Assembly: GCA_013289795.1 (NCBI GenBank)
Contig: JABCZH010000002.1
Coordinates: 62,001 to 126,000, forward strand
Direction: 5' to 3'
From: Acidobacteriota bacterium
GTDB lineage: Bacteria > Acidobacteriota > Terriglobia > Terriglobales > Acidobacteriaceae
Length of the DNA stretch: 64,000 nt
The position numbers and the translations under genes were made by a program. Numbering within the stretch: the stretch's first letter is position 1; each line of letters opens with the position of its first letter. Positions 27,497-37,345 of the stretch are shown here, piece by piece. The notes under the pieces are model-generated. The model was not told where the DNA came from and searched no databases. It saw only the letters and a list, made by a program, of their open reading frames with translations.

Positions 27497-28160
27497 AAAA
27501 CGCGCCAACGGGCTGTTGCGCTTCGCGCTTCTTGGCGGGCAAAATTTCGCCCTTGTAAACCCAGCACTTCACGCCAATCACTCCGTAAGTGGTGCGTGCT
27601 TCGGTGAAACCGTAGTCGATGTCGGCGCGCAAGGTATGCAGCGGCAACCGTCCCTGCAAATACCATTCTGAGCGGGCGATTTCATTCCCGTTCAAGCGGC
27701 CGCTCACCCGGACTTTGATTCCCTTACAACCGAAACGCAGCGCTGAATCCACCGCCTTGCGCATGGCGCGGCGGAAACCGACACGCTTTTCCAGTTGCAG
27801 CGCGATCGCCTCGGACACCAACTGGGCATCGAGTTCCGGCTTATGCACTTCCTGAATGTCGACATAAACCTCGCGCGAGGTGCGTTTCTGCACATCCTGC
27901 TTGAGCTTGTCGATCTCGACGCCTTTGCGTCCGATGATGATTCCGGGACGCGCAGTCTTGATAATGACCCGGAGCTTATTGCCGGGGCGCTCGATCTCAA
28001 TCGAGCTGACGCCCGCCGATTTGAGCTTTTCCTTGAGCTCGTTCTTCAGCTTGACGTCTTCAAGCAACAGCTTGTCGTAGTCGCGCTCGACAAACCAGCG
28101 GGACTTCCACGGCTTGGTGTAGCCAAGCCGGAAACCGTATGGATGAACTTTTTGTCCCAT
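27495..28160 (-). CDS. rpsC: 30S ribosomal protein S3
   Basis: 221-residue S3 with a KH domain ([20 protein letters not shown] around residues 60-80) and the C-terminal domain with [20 protein letters not shown] and [20 protein letters not shown]. The ATG at 28160 starts the standard [16 protein letters not shown]; an upstream open frame is non-conserved. It lines the mRNA entry channel. Confidence 0.97.
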   Translation of the reverse strand: MGQKVHPYGFRLGYTKPWKSRWFVERDYDKLLLEDVKLKNELKEKLKSAGVSSIEIERPGNKLRVIIKTARPGIIIGRKGVEIDKLKQDVQKRTSREVYVDIQEVHKPELDAQLVSEAIALQLEKRVGFRRAMRKAVDSALRFGCKGIKVRVSGRLNGNEIARSEWYLQGRLPLHTLRADIDYGFTEARTTYGVIGVKCWVYKGEILPAKKREAQQPVGAF

Positions 28161-28174
28161 CTTTTCTCCAAAAC

Positions 28175-28213
28175 CGTCGTTGGCCGTTCGTCGTTGGTCG
28201 TTGGCCAGCGACA
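28175..28213. repeat. Heptad array, TCGTTGG type, between rplV and rpsC
   Basis: CGTCGTT, GGCCGTT, CGTCGTT, GGTCGTT, GGCCAGC at an exact 7-base period. Confidence 0.85.
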
Positions 28214-28222
28214 ATCACAACC

Positions 28223-28699
28223 TTATTTCTTTGCTCCTACTGCCTTCTTTTTGCCTGCCGACTTCTTCTTGGCTGCGACTCTCTTTGCCGGAGCCTTGGC
28301 AGCCGAAGGTTCTGCGCCGACAACTTGTGCCACGGCGTCGCCGCCATTCTTACCGCGCTCCGCCAGTTCAATCTCGAGGTGCGAGATGCGCCGCACGTAG
28401 CGGAAAGCACGGCCCATGGGCGCGGGGCGGATCCGCTTCATGCGGGGACCGTCGCCGGCAACAGCACGCTTTACGTAAAGGCTGTCTATGTCGACGTCCA
28501 GGCCTTTTTCCGCACTCAGGTAGTTGGCGTTTTCCAATGCCGAGCGCAATAACTTCTCGACGGTGGCCGCCACGCGTTTCTTGGTGAAAGTGAGCGTGTT
28601 GAGCGCATCCTCAACACGGCGCCCCTTGATCAGATCCAGCACCAGACGGGCCTTCTGCGGCGAGACTCGCATGAACCGGGCTTGAGCTCGAAATTCCAT
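28223..28699 (-). CDS. rplV: 50S ribosomal protein L22
   Basis: 158-residue L22. MEFRAQARFMRVSPQKARLV aligns with the E. coli start residue for residue, which is why the ATG at 28699 is preferred over an in-frame ATG at 28717. The family end AMGRAFRYVRRISHLEIELA-like stretch is followed by an extra 40-residue Lys/Ala tail (AKRVAAKKKSAGKKKAVGAK) that resembles eukaryotic-like basic tails. It lines the exit tunnel. Confidence 0.94.
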   Translation of the reverse strand: MEFRAQARFMRVSPQKARLVLDLIKGRRVEDALNTLTFTKKRVAATVEKLLRSALENANYLSAEKGLDVDIDSLYVKRAVAGDGPRMKRIRPAPMGRAFRYVRRISHLEIELAERGKNGGDAVAQVVGAEPSAAKAPAKRVAAKKKSAGKKKAVGAKK

Positions 28700-28723
28700 A
28701 GTCTTAATCTCTTCCATCCTGCC

Positions 28724-29098
28724 TTACGACTTCGATGCTGGAGCTGCCGGCGCTGCCGCCGGAGCCGCTCCGCCTGCCGGAGTGATGGCTCCAGGACCGC
28801 CCGGCACGCCCGCCGGCCTGGCAGCCGTTTCCGTTGCTGCCCGCATGGAGTGCGCCTTGAACTGGCGGGTGAAGCTGAACTCACCCAGCTTGTGGCCGAC
28901 CATGTTCTCGGTGACATACACAGGAATGAACTTCCTGCCGTTGTGCACCGCGATGGTGTGACCCACAAACTCCGGAATCACAGTGGAGCGCCGCGACCAG
29001 GTGCGGAGCACCTTTTTCTCGTTGCGCGAGTTCATGCCTTCTACCCGGGATTGCAGGTAGCCATCGACGAACGGGCCCTTCTTGGTTGAACGTGCCAT
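28724..29098 (-). CDS. rpsS: 30S ribosomal protein S19 with low-complexity C-terminal tail
   Basis: 124 residues against about 92 in most bacteria. The core [20 protein letters not shown], then [20 protein letters not shown] and [20 protein letters not shown] is canonical. The last 35 residues are a Gly/Pro/Ala tail with no ribosomal counterpart in model species. S19 sits in the head near the A-site finger, so an exposed tail there is plausible but unexplained. No frameshift is seen. Confidence 0.95.
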   Translation of the reverse strand: MARSTKKGPFVDGYLQSRVEGMNSRNEKKVLRTWSRRSTVIPEFVGHTIAVHNGRKFIPVYVTENMVGHKLGEFSFTRQFKAHSMRAATETAARPAGVPGGPGAITPAGGAAPAAAPAAPASKS

Positions 29099-29102
29099 AA
29101 AG

Positions 29103-29144
29103 TCAGCTCTCAGCTTTCAGCCGTCAGCTATCAGCTGACAGCCT
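29103..29144. repeat. Heptad array, TCAGCNN type, between rplB and rpsS
   Basis: TCAGCTC, TCAGCTT, TCAGCCG, TCAGCTA, TCAGCTG, ACAGCC: six units at an exact 7-base period. Confidence 0.87.
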
Positions 29145-29159
29145 TGTCATTGCTAACGA

Positions 29160-29984
29160 CTACTTACTTCGCCGGCTCACGATGAACTTATCCGTGCGCT
29201 TGTTGTTGCGCGTCTTGTAACCACGCGTCGGCTGTCCCCACGGAGTTACCGGGTGACGTCCGCCGGAAGTCTTGCCTTCGCCACCGCCATGGGGATGGTC
29301 GACCGGGTTCATCGAAACGCCGCGGTTGTGCGGGCGCTTGCCGAGCCAGCGCGAACGCCCAGCCTTGCCGATGGTGATGTTCTCGTGATCCAGATTGCCG
29401 ACCTGTCCGATGGTCGCCAGACAATCCTGGGAAACTTTGCGGGTTTCGCCGGAGGGCAACTTCACCAACGCGTACTCTGCTTCTTTGGCCACTAACTGAG
29501 CTGCGCCACCCGCCGAGCGCACCATCTGTGCGCCCTTGCCCGGCTTCAATTCGACATTGTGGATCGTGGTACCGGGGGGAATGTTGCGCAACGGCAACGC
29601 ATTTCCCACCAGAATGTCGGCGTCAGGACCGCTGACGATTTTCTGGCCAACCTTCATGCCATCGGGCTGCAGGATGTAGCGTTTCTCGCCGTCGGCATAG
29701 TTCAGCAAGGCAATGCGCGCGGAGCGGTTGGGATCGTATTCGATGGAAGCCACAGTCGCCGGGATGCCGGTCTTGTCGCGCTTGAAATCAATAATGCGCA
29801 ACTTCTTCTTGTGCCCGCCGCCAATGAACCGACTGGTGGTATCGCCCGAATTGCGGCGGCCACCGGTGCGCGGTTTGGGCTCGGTCAGGGGCTTGTGCGG
29901 TCTGGTCCGAGTGATGTCGTCGTTGACGATCGTCGTCCGGTAGCGCAACGTCTGAGTCGTCGGTCGGTATGTCTTGATTGGCAT
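29160..29984 (-). CDS. rplB: 50S ribosomal protein L2
   Basis: 274-residue L2, normal length. [20 protein letters not shown] leads; the middle has [20 protein letters not shown]; the C-terminal signature [20 protein letters not shown] contains the histidine close to the peptidyl transferase centre. Lies between rplW and rpsS. Confidence 0.98.
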   Translation of the reverse strand: MPIKTYRPTTQTLRYRTTIVNDDITRTRPHKPLTEPKPRTGGRRNSGDTTSRFIGGGHKKKLRIIDFKRDKTGIPATVASIEYDPNRSARIALLNYADGEKRYILQPDGMKVGQKIVSGPDADILVGNALPLRNIPPGTTIHNVELKPGKGAQMVRSAGGAAQLVAKEAEYALVKLPSGETRKVSQDCLATIGQVGNLDHENITIGKAGRSRWLGKRPHNRGVSMNPVDHPHGGGEGKTSGGRHPVTPWGQPTRGYKTRNNKRTDKFIVSRRSK

Positions 29985-29988
29985 AAAT

Positions 29989-30084
29989 CAGCTCTTGGCT
30001 TCTGGCTCTTAGCTTCTAGCTTTTCTTTACCGCTGCATTCGCCCGCGCCGGCCAACGGCCAGCGACGAACGACCAACGACTATA
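29989..30084. repeat. Two heptad arrays between rplW and rplB
   Basis: 29989-30025 is an AGCTNNT-type array (AGCTCTT, GGCTTCT, GGCTCTT, AGCTTCT, AGCTTTT). 30049-30084 is the reverse of the TCGTTGG type (GGCCAAC, GGCCAGC, GACGAAC, GACCAAC, GAC); in the transcript it begins at the rplW stop as TAG-TCGTT. Confidence 0.85.
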
Positions 30085-30373
30085 AGTTCTGTGCATACTC
30101 CGGCATCTTTTCGCCGGCTTTCAACCGCACGTATGCCTTCTTCCAGTCGGGACGGTAGCCGGCGAACTTGCCTCGCCGCCGCTCTTTTCCCGGATATGTC
30201 GCGGTGCGCACGGAACGCACTTTGACTTTGAAAATGCTCTGCACGGCTTCCTTAATCTCGGTCTTGGTCGCCTTGGTTGCCACCTGGAAGACCAGAGTGT
30301 TCTGGTTTTCCTTGATGGCCAGGCCCTTTTCCGTAATGACCGGCCGGTGAAGAATCTGGTATGCCGATTTCAT
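30080..30373 (-). CDS. rplW: 50S ribosomal protein L23
   Basis: 97-residue L23 at the tunnel exit. MKSAYQILHRPVITEKGLAI, then FQVATKATKTEIKEAVQSIF and VRSVRTATYPGKERRRGKFA with the usual basic loop. Its ATG overlaps the rplD stop by one base. The stop TAG is the first part of a heptad array. Confidence 0.96.
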   Translation of the reverse strand: MKSAYQILHRPVITEKGLAIKENQNTLVFQVATKATKTEIKEAVQSIFKVKVRSVRTATYPGKERRRGKFAGYRPDWKKAYVRLKAGEKMPEYAQNL

Positions 30374-31110
30374 CAGGCCACCTCCGCCGCTTTTTCATGT
30401 TTGGTGCGGCGCCGCGGCGCCTTTGTGGCCTTTTTCGGACTGCCTTCATCCTCGGCCGCATGCTTGTGACGCTTGGGCAGGGAACTCTTCAGGGTTACCT
30501 GCAACTTCTCGATCGCCGGCTGCGAAAAGATCGCCCGGTCGTAACGCAACAGGTGATAAGGATGGACCGCGTTGCCGCTGAGCAGTTCCACTCCCTCGAG
30601 ATTGCGCGAACTGAGAACCAGGTTGCGGTTTCCGTGATTCGGCACTTCGACCAGCAAAGCCGTGCTGTCAACTTTCAGCTTGTCGAGCGACTCACGGAAA
30701 GCCTTAGTCTTCACTTCCTTGAGGCTGAAAGCATTGACCACGATCAGCTTGCCGTCGGCAAACTTGGCGGCGAGAGCGGAACGCAACGCACCCAGCAATT
30801 TCTTGCGTGGAAACTGGTAGTCGTAAGAGTGCGGTTGCGGACCGTGTACGGTGCCGCCGTGCCGCCACAGCGGCGAACGAATGGAGCCGACGCGGGCGCG
30901 TCCGGTGCCCTTCTGCTTCCAAAGTTTTTTTCCGGCGCCGGAAACCAGTTTCTTGTTCTTGGTCGCGTGCGTGCCGGCGCGATGGGCGGCGCGATAGTGT
31001 TTCACCGCTTCCCATAGCAAGTCCTCGTTGACCGCACCGAAGACCTCGTCGGCAAGCTCGAGCGTGCCCACTTTGCCGCCGCTCAGGTTTTGAATGTCAA
31101 TCGTTGCCAT
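30373..31110 (-). CDS. rplD: 50S ribosomal protein L4
   Basis: 245-residue L4. MATIDIQNLSGGKVGTLELA, the extended loop KLWKQKGTGRARVGSIRSPL reaching into the tunnel, and SLKEVKTKAFRESLDKL are family blocks. A 35-residue basic C-terminal tail (SLPKRHKHAAEDEGSPKKAT and on) extends the usual ~210 residues. The ATG at 31110 is chosen by family; the upstream open frame reads through a dispersed repeat. L4 represses the S10 operon in E. coli; no such leader is recognisable here. Confidence 0.95.
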   Translation of the reverse strand: MATIDIQNLSGGKVGTLELADEVFGAVNEDLLWEAVKHYRAAHRAGTHATKNKKLVSGAGKKLWKQKGTGRARVGSIRSPLWRHGGTVHGPQPHSYDYQFPRKKLLGALRSALAAKFADGKLIVVNAFSLKEVKTKAFRESLDKLKVDSTALLVEVPNHGNRNLVLSSRNLEGVELLSGNAVHPYHLLRYDRAIFSQPAIEKLQVTLKSSLPKRHKHAAEDEGSPKKATKAPRRRTKHEKAAEVA

Positions 31111-31122
31111 ATGCTTTTTCTT

Positions 31123-31150
31123 GTGGGCGCGGGCGTCTCGCCCGTGCACC
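31123..31150. repeat. Dispersed GGGCG-AGA-CGCCC type element upstream of rplD
   Basis: In the transcript GGGCGAGACGCCCGCGCCC forms a small hairpin about 15 bases before the rplD ATG. The phrase resembles a short dispersed GC-rich repeat seen widely in soil bacteria; single copy here. Confidence 0.4.
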
Positions 31151-31158
31151 TTAATTCC

Positions 31159-31896
31159 TTATGCCTTCTTGGCGGCGCGTTTCGCTGCCTTCAACGGATC
31201 GACTGTCGCCGAACCGGCAAATCCACGACGTTCTCTGGGCGGCTTCTTGGCTTTGGTGATCACCAGGTATCCGCCGTTGGGGCCGGGTACGCTGCCTTCG
31301 ACCACCAGAAGGTTGTCTTCTTTGTCCATGCCCAGCACCCGTAAGTTGCGTACGGTGACGCGGGCGTTCCCCATGTGACCCGACATGCGCATCCCCTTGA
31401 ACACACGCGAAGGGAACGCGGAGGAGCCGATCGATCCTGTGATCTGAAACATGGAACCGTGCGACTTCGGGCCACCGCCAAAATGATGGCGTTTCACCAC
31501 GCCCTGGAAACCACGGCCCTTGCTGATGCCCACCACGTCTACAAACCGTTCGCCCTCAAAAATGTCGATCAGCACGCGGTCGCCGGCCTTCACTGCGCCG
31601 TCGCCATCGGCAGCAGCCTTTTCGTCGACTTCGACCGGCACTTCGCGAATGATTCTCACCGGCGGCAAATTGTTTTTGCCGAGGTGACCTTTCATTGGCT
31701 TGGTCAGCCGCGATTCCTTCACGAACTCGACCAGGCCGATCTGAGCAGCAACGTAGCCGTCTTTGGTTGCGGTCTTATGTTGCGTGACCACACAGGGGCC
31801 GGCTTGCAGCACGGTAGCAGGATGCACGTCGCCCTTGTCGTCGAAGAGTTGCGTCATGCCGACTTTTTTCCCCAGAATTCCAGCTACCTTTGCCAT
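31159..31896 (-). CDS. rplC: 50S ribosomal protein L3
   Basis: 245-residue L3. [20 protein letters not shown], then the central signature [20 protein letters not shown] and the loop [20 protein letters not shown] that reaches the peptidyl transferase centre. A C-terminal Ala/Lys extension follows [13 protein letters not shown]. The ATG at 31896 has AAGGA immediately upstream; two earlier in-frame ATGs are less likely. Confidence 0.96.
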   Translation of the reverse strand: MAKVAGILGKKVGMTQLFDDKGDVHPATVLQAGPCVVTQHKTATKDGYVAAQIGLVEFVKESRLTKPMKGHLGKNNLPPVRIIREVPVEVDEKAAADGDGAVKAGDRVLIDIFEGERFVDVVGISKGRGFQGVVKRHHFGGGPKSHGSMFQITGSIGSSAFPSRVFKGMRMSGHMGNARVTVRNLRVLGMDKEDNLLVVEGSVPGPNGGYLVITKAKKPPRERRGFAGSATVDPLKAAKRAAKKA

Positions 31897-31979
31897 TTCC
31901 TTCTCCATTCCCAGCATGGCCAGTGGCTATTGGCTGGGGAGCGCCGGACTCTTCATCCTCGCTCTTTAGTGTCGTCGTG

Positions 31980-32017
31980 AGCTCTCGCTGAAAGCTGAGA
32001 GCTGACGGCTAAGAGCT
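31980..32017. repeat. Heptad array, GCTGANN type, across the rpsJ stop
   Basis: GCTGAAA, GCTGAGA, GCTGACG, GCTAAGA, GCTA. The rpsJ stop TAG (32016-32018) lies at its edge. A short TGGCTATTGGCTGGG piece at 31923-31937 may be a remnant of a partner. Confidence 0.75.
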
Positions 32018-32345
32018 ATTTATGTTCCTTGCCAAACGCTTTGATCTCAACGTCAACACCCGCGGGGAGATCGAGTTTCATTAGCGCATCCACGGTCTGC
32101 TGCGTCGGCTCGAGAATATCGAGCAGGCGCTTATGGGTGCGAATTTCAAACTGTTCACGCGACTTCTTGTCCACGTGGGGGGAACGCAGCACGCAATACT
32201 TGTTTTTCATCGTGGGCAAAGGAATCGGCCCCGCGATCTGCGCGCCAGTGCGGCGGGCAGTATCGACGATCTCACCCGTGGACTGGTCCAGGATGCGGTA
32301 GTCGTACGCCTTCAGCCGGATGCGAATTCTCTCTTTTCCAACCAT
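32016..32345 (-). CDS. rpsJ: 30S ribosomal protein S10
   Basis: 109-residue S10 (NusE). [40 protein letters not shown] and [20 protein letters not shown] are invariant blocks; the C-terminus ends [17 protein letters not shown]. The same protein is the Nus-complex partner in antitermination. First S10-operon gene, here directly downstream of tuf. Confidence 0.97.
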   Translation of the reverse strand: MVGKERIRIRLKAYDYRILDQSTGEIVDTARRTGAQIAGPIPLPTMKNKYCVLRSPHVDKKSREQFEIRTHKRLLDILEPTQQTVDALMKLDLPAGVDVEIKAFGKEHK

Positions 32346-32415
32346 GTTTCACTCTCAATCCCCGCCCGGCTATCCCGGGAGGAAAGAACTGGCGGCACGA
32401 TGCAAGCCGCTAAAT

Positions 32416-32457
32416 CAGCTTTTGGCTATTGGCTATTGGCTTTTGGCTTTTAGCTCA
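32416..32457. repeat. Heptad array, GGCTNTT type, between tuf and rpsJ
   Basis: CAGCTTT, TGGCTAT, TGGCTAT, TGGCTTT, TGGCTTT, TAGCTCA: six units at an exact 7-base period, one orientation. Confidence 0.88.
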
Positions 32458-32461
32458 AACC

Positions 32462-33649
<1,188 letters not shown>

Positions 33650-33653
33650 GTTC

Positions 33654-33686
33654 GCTTTTAGCTCCTAGCTTTTAGCTGCTAGCTCA
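33654..33686. repeat. Heptad array, AGCTNNT type, between fusA and tuf
   Basis: GCTTTTA, GCTCCTA, GCTTTTA, GCTGCTA, GCTC. In the transcript it lies just before the tuf start and includes an AGGAG, 14 bases from the ATG. Confidence 0.85.
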
Positions 33687-33722
33687 AACCTTTGTCATTC
33701 TGCTTTGCTTTCGCGCCGCGGG

Positions 33723-35810
33723 CTATCTTTTCGGTCCCTGCGACCTGCCGATAATTTCGTCCGCAACGCTACGTGGCACTTCTTCGTAACGCGCGAAGTG
33801 CATTGAGTATTCAGCGCGGCCTTGCGTACTTGAACGCATGTGGGTTGCGTAACCAAACATTTCCGCAAGCGGGACGATCGCCTTAATCACCTGCGAACCG
33901 GCACGATGTTCCATGCCTTCGATCCGTCCCCGGCGAGAACTCAGGTCGCCCATGATCACGCCGGCGTAGTCTTCGGGCGTTACTACTTCGACCGCCATCA
34001 CCGGCTCAAGCAGCACCGGCGAAGCCTTGCGGGCCGCCTCTTTGAAAGCCATGGAGCCGGCGATTTTGAAGGCCATTTCGTTGGAATCGACGTCATGGTA
34101 GCTGCCGTCATAAAGAATGGCTCTCACGTCCACCATCTCATAACCTGCCAGGACGCCGCCCTCCATGGCTTCCTTGATTCCGTGATCGATGGGCTTGATG
34201 AACTCCTTCGGGACCGAGCCGCCGATAACGTCGTTCACAAATTCGTAGCCCTTGCCCGGCTCGTTGGGCTCGATGCGAATCTTGGCGTGACCATACTGAC
34301 CACGGCCACCGGTTTGGCGAATGTATTTGCCCTCGGCTTCCGACTTCTTGCGGATGGTCTCGCGGTAGGCCACCTGCGGCTTGCCGACGTTGGCTTCGAC
34401 TTTGTACTCGCGCATCATGCGGTCGATGATGATCTCAAGATGCAGTTCACCCATGCCGCTGATGATGGTCTGTCCGCTATCGGGGTCGGTGTGAACCTTG
34501 AAGGTGGGATCTTCCTGGGCCAGCTTGGAGAGCGCCATGCCCATCTTTTCCTGGTCGGCTTTGGTCTTGGGCTCGACGGCGACTGAGATCACCGGAACCG
34601 CGAAGGTAATGGATTCCAGGGCGATGGGATGGGTCTCATCGCAGATGGTGTCGCCGGTGCTGACGTTCTTCAATCCGACGGCGGCGCAAATATCGCCCGC
34701 CAGAATCTCGCTGATGTCTTCGCGCTTGTTGGCGTGCATTTTGAGCAAACGCCCAATGCGCTCGGTACGTCCCTTGCCGCTGCTCAACACCGAATCGCCC
34801 GACTTGACCTGCCCGGAATAAACACGGATGAAGGTCAACTGTCCGACAAAGGGGTCGGCCATGATCTTGAAAGCCAGCGCGGAGAAAGGCTCGTTGTCTG
34901 CCGGCTTGCGGGTGACCACTTCGCCAGTGTCGGGGTTGACGCCCTTAACTTCGCCGGCGTCGAGCGGGGAAGGCAGATAGTCCACCACCGCATCGAGCAG
35001 GGGCTGTACACCTTTGTTCTTGAACGCGGTGCCGACCACAACCGGGAATAACTTGAGCGCGATGGTCGACTTGCGCAATGAAGCGCGTAACTCCTCGGGG
35101 GAAATAGTTTCCCCTTCCAAGAACTTGTGCAGCATTTCGTCGTCATTTTCGGCGACGGTTTCGACCAACTGAGTATGGAAGGCTTCGGCTTTCTTCTGCA
35201 GTTCGGCCGGAATCGGGCCAGAGATGTACTCGGCGCCAATGGTGTCGTCCTGCCACACAATGGACTTCATCTCGATGAGATCCACCACGCCCTTGAACTT
35301 ATCTTCCTGGCCGATGGGAATCTGGATGGCGATGGGCTTGGCGTTGAGGCGCTTGCGGATGGTATCGACGGCGTGTTCGAAATCAGCGCCCATCTTGTCG
35401 ATCTTGTTAATGAAACAAATGCGGGGAACACCGTACTTGTCGGCCTGGCGCCAGACTTTTTCCGATTGCGGCTGCACTCCGTGGACGGCGTCAAACACGG
35501 CTACAGCGCCATCGAGCACGCGCAGCGAGCGCTCAACCTCGGCGGTGAAATCAACGTGGCCGGGAGTATCAATAATATTGATGCGAATGTCACGCCAGGT
35601 GCAGGTGGTTGCGGCGGAAGTGATGGTGATGCCACGCTCCTGCTCCTGCTCCATCCAGTCCATGGTGGCAGTGCCTTCGTGGACCTCTCCGATGCGGTGC
35701 GTTTTTCCGGTATAGAAAAGGATGCGCTCCGTGGTCGTGGTCTTACCGGCATCGATGTGGGCCATGATGCCGATATTCCTGCACCGCTCTAATGGGACTG
35801 TTCTAGACAC
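33723..35810 (-). CDS. fusA: Elongation factor G
   Basis: 695-residue translocase GTPase. The start [20 protein letters not shown] leads directly into the P-loop [14 protein letters not shown]3 DTPGHVDF, G4 [10 protein letters not shown] and the C-terminal domain IV block [20 protein letters not shown] follow. The GTG at 35810 is chosen because it matches the E. coli start residue for residue; the open frame continues to a TTG at 35867, which would add 19 unconserved residues. Between rpsG and tuf as in the classical str operon. Confidence 0.95.
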   Translation of the reverse strand: MSRTVPLERCRNIGIMAHIDAGKTTTTERILFYTGKTHRIGEVHEGTATMDWMEQEQERGITITSAATTCTWRDIRINIIDTPGHVDFTAEVERSLRVLDGAVAVFDAVHGVQPQSEKVWRQADKYGVPRICFINKIDKMGADFEHAVDTIRKRLNAKPIAIQIPIGQEDKFKGVVDLIEMKSIVWQDDTIGAEYISGPIPAELQKKAEAFHTQLVETVAENDDEMLHKFLEGETISPEELRASLRKSTIALKLFPVVVGTAFKNKGVQPLLDAVVDYLPSPLDAGEVKGVNPDTGEVVTRKPADNEPFSALAFKIMADPFVGQLTFIRVYSGQVKSGDSVLSSGKGRTERIGRLLKMHANKREDISEILAGDICAAVGLKNVSTGDTICDETHPIALESITFAVPVISVAVEPKTKADQEKMGMALSKLAQEDPTFKVHTDPDSGQTIISGMGELHLEIIIDRMMREYKVEANVGKPQVAYRETIRKKSEAEGKYIRQTGGRGQYGHAKIRIEPNEPGKGYEFVNDVIGGSVPKEFIKPIDHGIKEAMEGGVLAGYEMVDVRAILYDGSYHDVDSNEMAFKIAGSMAFKEAARKASPVLLEPVMAVEVVTPEDYAGVIMGDLSSRRGRIEGMEHRAGSQVIKAIVPLAEMFGYATHMRSSTQGRAEYSMHFARYEEVPRSVADEIIGRSQGPKR

Positions 35811-35901
35811 AGCTTTCTTTCTCTCTTCTTTTCGTAACTCTTGCTCGTTGGCAACTGAACCCGTCAAATCTTTGTCTCTCTTAAATCGGTATTTCTTGAA
35901 C

Positions 35902-35928
35902 CAGTTCTCAGTTCCTAGTTCTCAGTTA
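35902..35928. repeat. Heptad array, CAGTTCT type, across the rpsG stop
   Basis: CAGTTCT, CAGTTCC, TAGTTCT, CAGTTAC. The rpsG stop TAA (35926-35928) is inside the array; in the transcript the following units give TGA, TAG and TGA in successive frames. Confidence 0.85.
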
Positions 35929-36399
35929 CCACCGGTAGTGGGCGAAGGCTTTGTTGGCTTCGGCCATACGGTGAACGTCTTCCTTTTTCTTGATGGCGGC
36001 GCCGCGATTGTTGGCGGCGTCCAGCAATTCATTGCTCAATTTGTCGATCATGCCCTTTTCGCCACGTCCGCGGGAGTAGGTGATCAGCCAGCGAATAGCT
36101 AGCGAGGTCCGGCGGTCGGCATTCACTTCGACCGGCACCTGGTAGTTGGCGCCACCGACGCGGCGGGTCTTGACTTCGAGAAGCGGCTTGACGTTCTCGA
36201 CCGCTTTTTTGAAGAGCTTCAGAGCATCGTCGCCGCCGCCCTTTTCCTGAAGACGGGTCATGGAGGAATACACGATCCTCTCGGCCGTGCTCTTCTTGCC
36301 GCCCCACATCATGCAATTGACGAATTTGGTGACCAGGTCGGATCCGTAAACCGGATCGTTCTCAGTCCCCCGTTTCGCGATATGTCCTTTTCGTGGCAT
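35926..36399 (-). CDS. rpsG: 30S ribosomal protein S7
   Basis: 157-residue S7 nucleating the 30S head. [20 protein letters not shown], then [20 protein letters not shown], the [20 protein letters not shown] block and the C-terminal [13 protein letters not shown] are all typical. 12 bases after rpsL. The last codon and stop border a heptad array. Confidence 0.97.
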   Translation of the reverse strand: MPRKGHIAKRGTENDPVYGSDLVTKFVNCMMWGGKKSTAERIVYSSMTRLQEKGGGDDALKLFKKAVENVKPLLEVKTRRVGGANYQVPVEVNADRRTSLAIRWLITYSRGRGEKGMIDKLSNELLDAANNRGAAIKKKEDVHRMAEANKAFAHYRW

Positions 36400-36411
36400 G
36401 TAGCTTTGCTC

Positions 36412-36786
36412 CTACGCCTTCGGTCTCTTGGCGCCGTACTTCGAACGGCTCTGCTTGCGGCCGGCAACACCCACCGCGTCCAGCGTGCCGCGGATGACGT
36501 GATAACGCACTCCCGGCAGATCTTTCACGCGGCCGCCGCGAATGAGCACGATCGAGTGCTCCTGCAAATTGTGGCCGACGCCGGGGATGTAGGTTGTGAC
36601 TTCGATTCCGTTGGTGAGCCGCACACGGGCGACTTTGCGCAGCGCCGAGTTCGGCTTCTTAGGCGTTTGGGTGTACACGCGAGTGCATACACCTCGCTTT
36701 TGCGGACATCCCTGCAACGCCGGACTGGCAGTCTTGTACCGCGGCCGCTTGCGGCCGTCGCGCACCAATTGATTAAAAGTCGGCAC
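36412..36786 (-). CDS. rpsL: 30S ribosomal protein S12
   Basis: 124-residue decoding-centre protein and first gene of the megacluster. [20 protein letters not shown], then [20 protein letters not shown] (containing the lysine that is changed in streptomycin resistance, here wild-type K) and [20 protein letters not shown]. The GTG at 36786 gives the standard length and has AAGGAG nine bases upstream; the open frame further upstream is not protein-like. Confidence 0.96.
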   Translation of the reverse strand: MPTFNQLVRDGRKRPRYKTASPALQGCPQKRGVCTRVYTQTPKKPNSALRKVARVRLTNGIEVTTYIPGVGHNLQEHSIVLIRGGRVKDLPGVRYHVIRGTLDAVGVAGRKQSRSKYGAKRPKA

Positions 36787-37171
36787 TCTTGGAACTCCTT
36801 GAGCCGCGCAATTCGGCCACACGCCCATTAGGGCGAGCAGGCAACGAGACCCGCAGCTTCGACTGTTCCCTGATTCAGGGTCTGGGTGGCGGTGGGCCAG
36901 CCATGCTTCCGCCACGCATACCGCGGACGGATGATAAATAAAATCTGACTAAAGCTGCCGACGGTGGCGCCAAGCCCAAACAGGAGGCGCTCCGTTTCGC
37001 CAGCACCGCCCTGCATAGCCTTCCAACGGGTGGAAGTACGCACAGGACGCTTCAGCGAGGGCATCTTCGAAAAATCCGAAGACGTGTATCGTAACAGCTC
37101 GACTGCTCCCGGTGGCATGCACAAAAACCCACCGCGTACAGGAAAGCCAGGATGACTCGCGGAACCTTACA
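36787..37171 (-). other. Long untranslated leader of the megacluster
   Basis: About 380 bases separate the predicted transcription start from the rpsL GTG. No heptad array, riboswitch or conserved small gene was recognised; weak GC-rich dyads are present, for example around CATGCTTCCGCCACGC. An open frame exists on the minus strand but has no protein-like features. The length suggests a leader with a regulatory role, perhaps a ribosomal-protein binding site. Confidence 0.45.
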
Positions 37172-37201
37172 AATATAACAACTGAGTTCACAGGTCGTCA
37201 A
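37172..37201 (-). promoter_or_regulatory. Sigma70-like promoter of the str-S10-spc-alpha megacluster
   Basis: Minus strand: TTGACG (37201-37196), 18-base spacer, TATATT (37177-37172). This is the best promoter match upstream of rpsL and lies in the divergent region shared with the lipoprotein gene. Confidence 0.7.
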
Positions 37202-37257
37202 CACATCGTTCACCCGGCCGTGACGCATCCCAGCAAGGGCGCCTGCTTTTCGAAGGA

Positions 37258-37286
37258 TTGCTGAAAACGCGGACTGCTTCTACACT
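37258..37286 (+). promoter_or_regulatory. Sigma70-like promoter of the lipoprotein gene
   Basis: TTGCTG (37258-37263), 17-base spacer, TACACT (37281-37286), predicting a leader of roughly 50 bases before the ATG at 37346. Confidence 0.5.
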
Positions 37287-37345
37287 GGAAAATTCCCGGT
37301 ACAACGCGGGTAACCCTGTGGACCGCCTGAGGGCGGGGAGGATGA

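Noticed and set aside
35811-35867. TTG start of EF-G with 19 additional residues
   Set aside because: The GTG at 35810 matches the conserved N-terminus exactly; the additional residues have no counterpart in the family.
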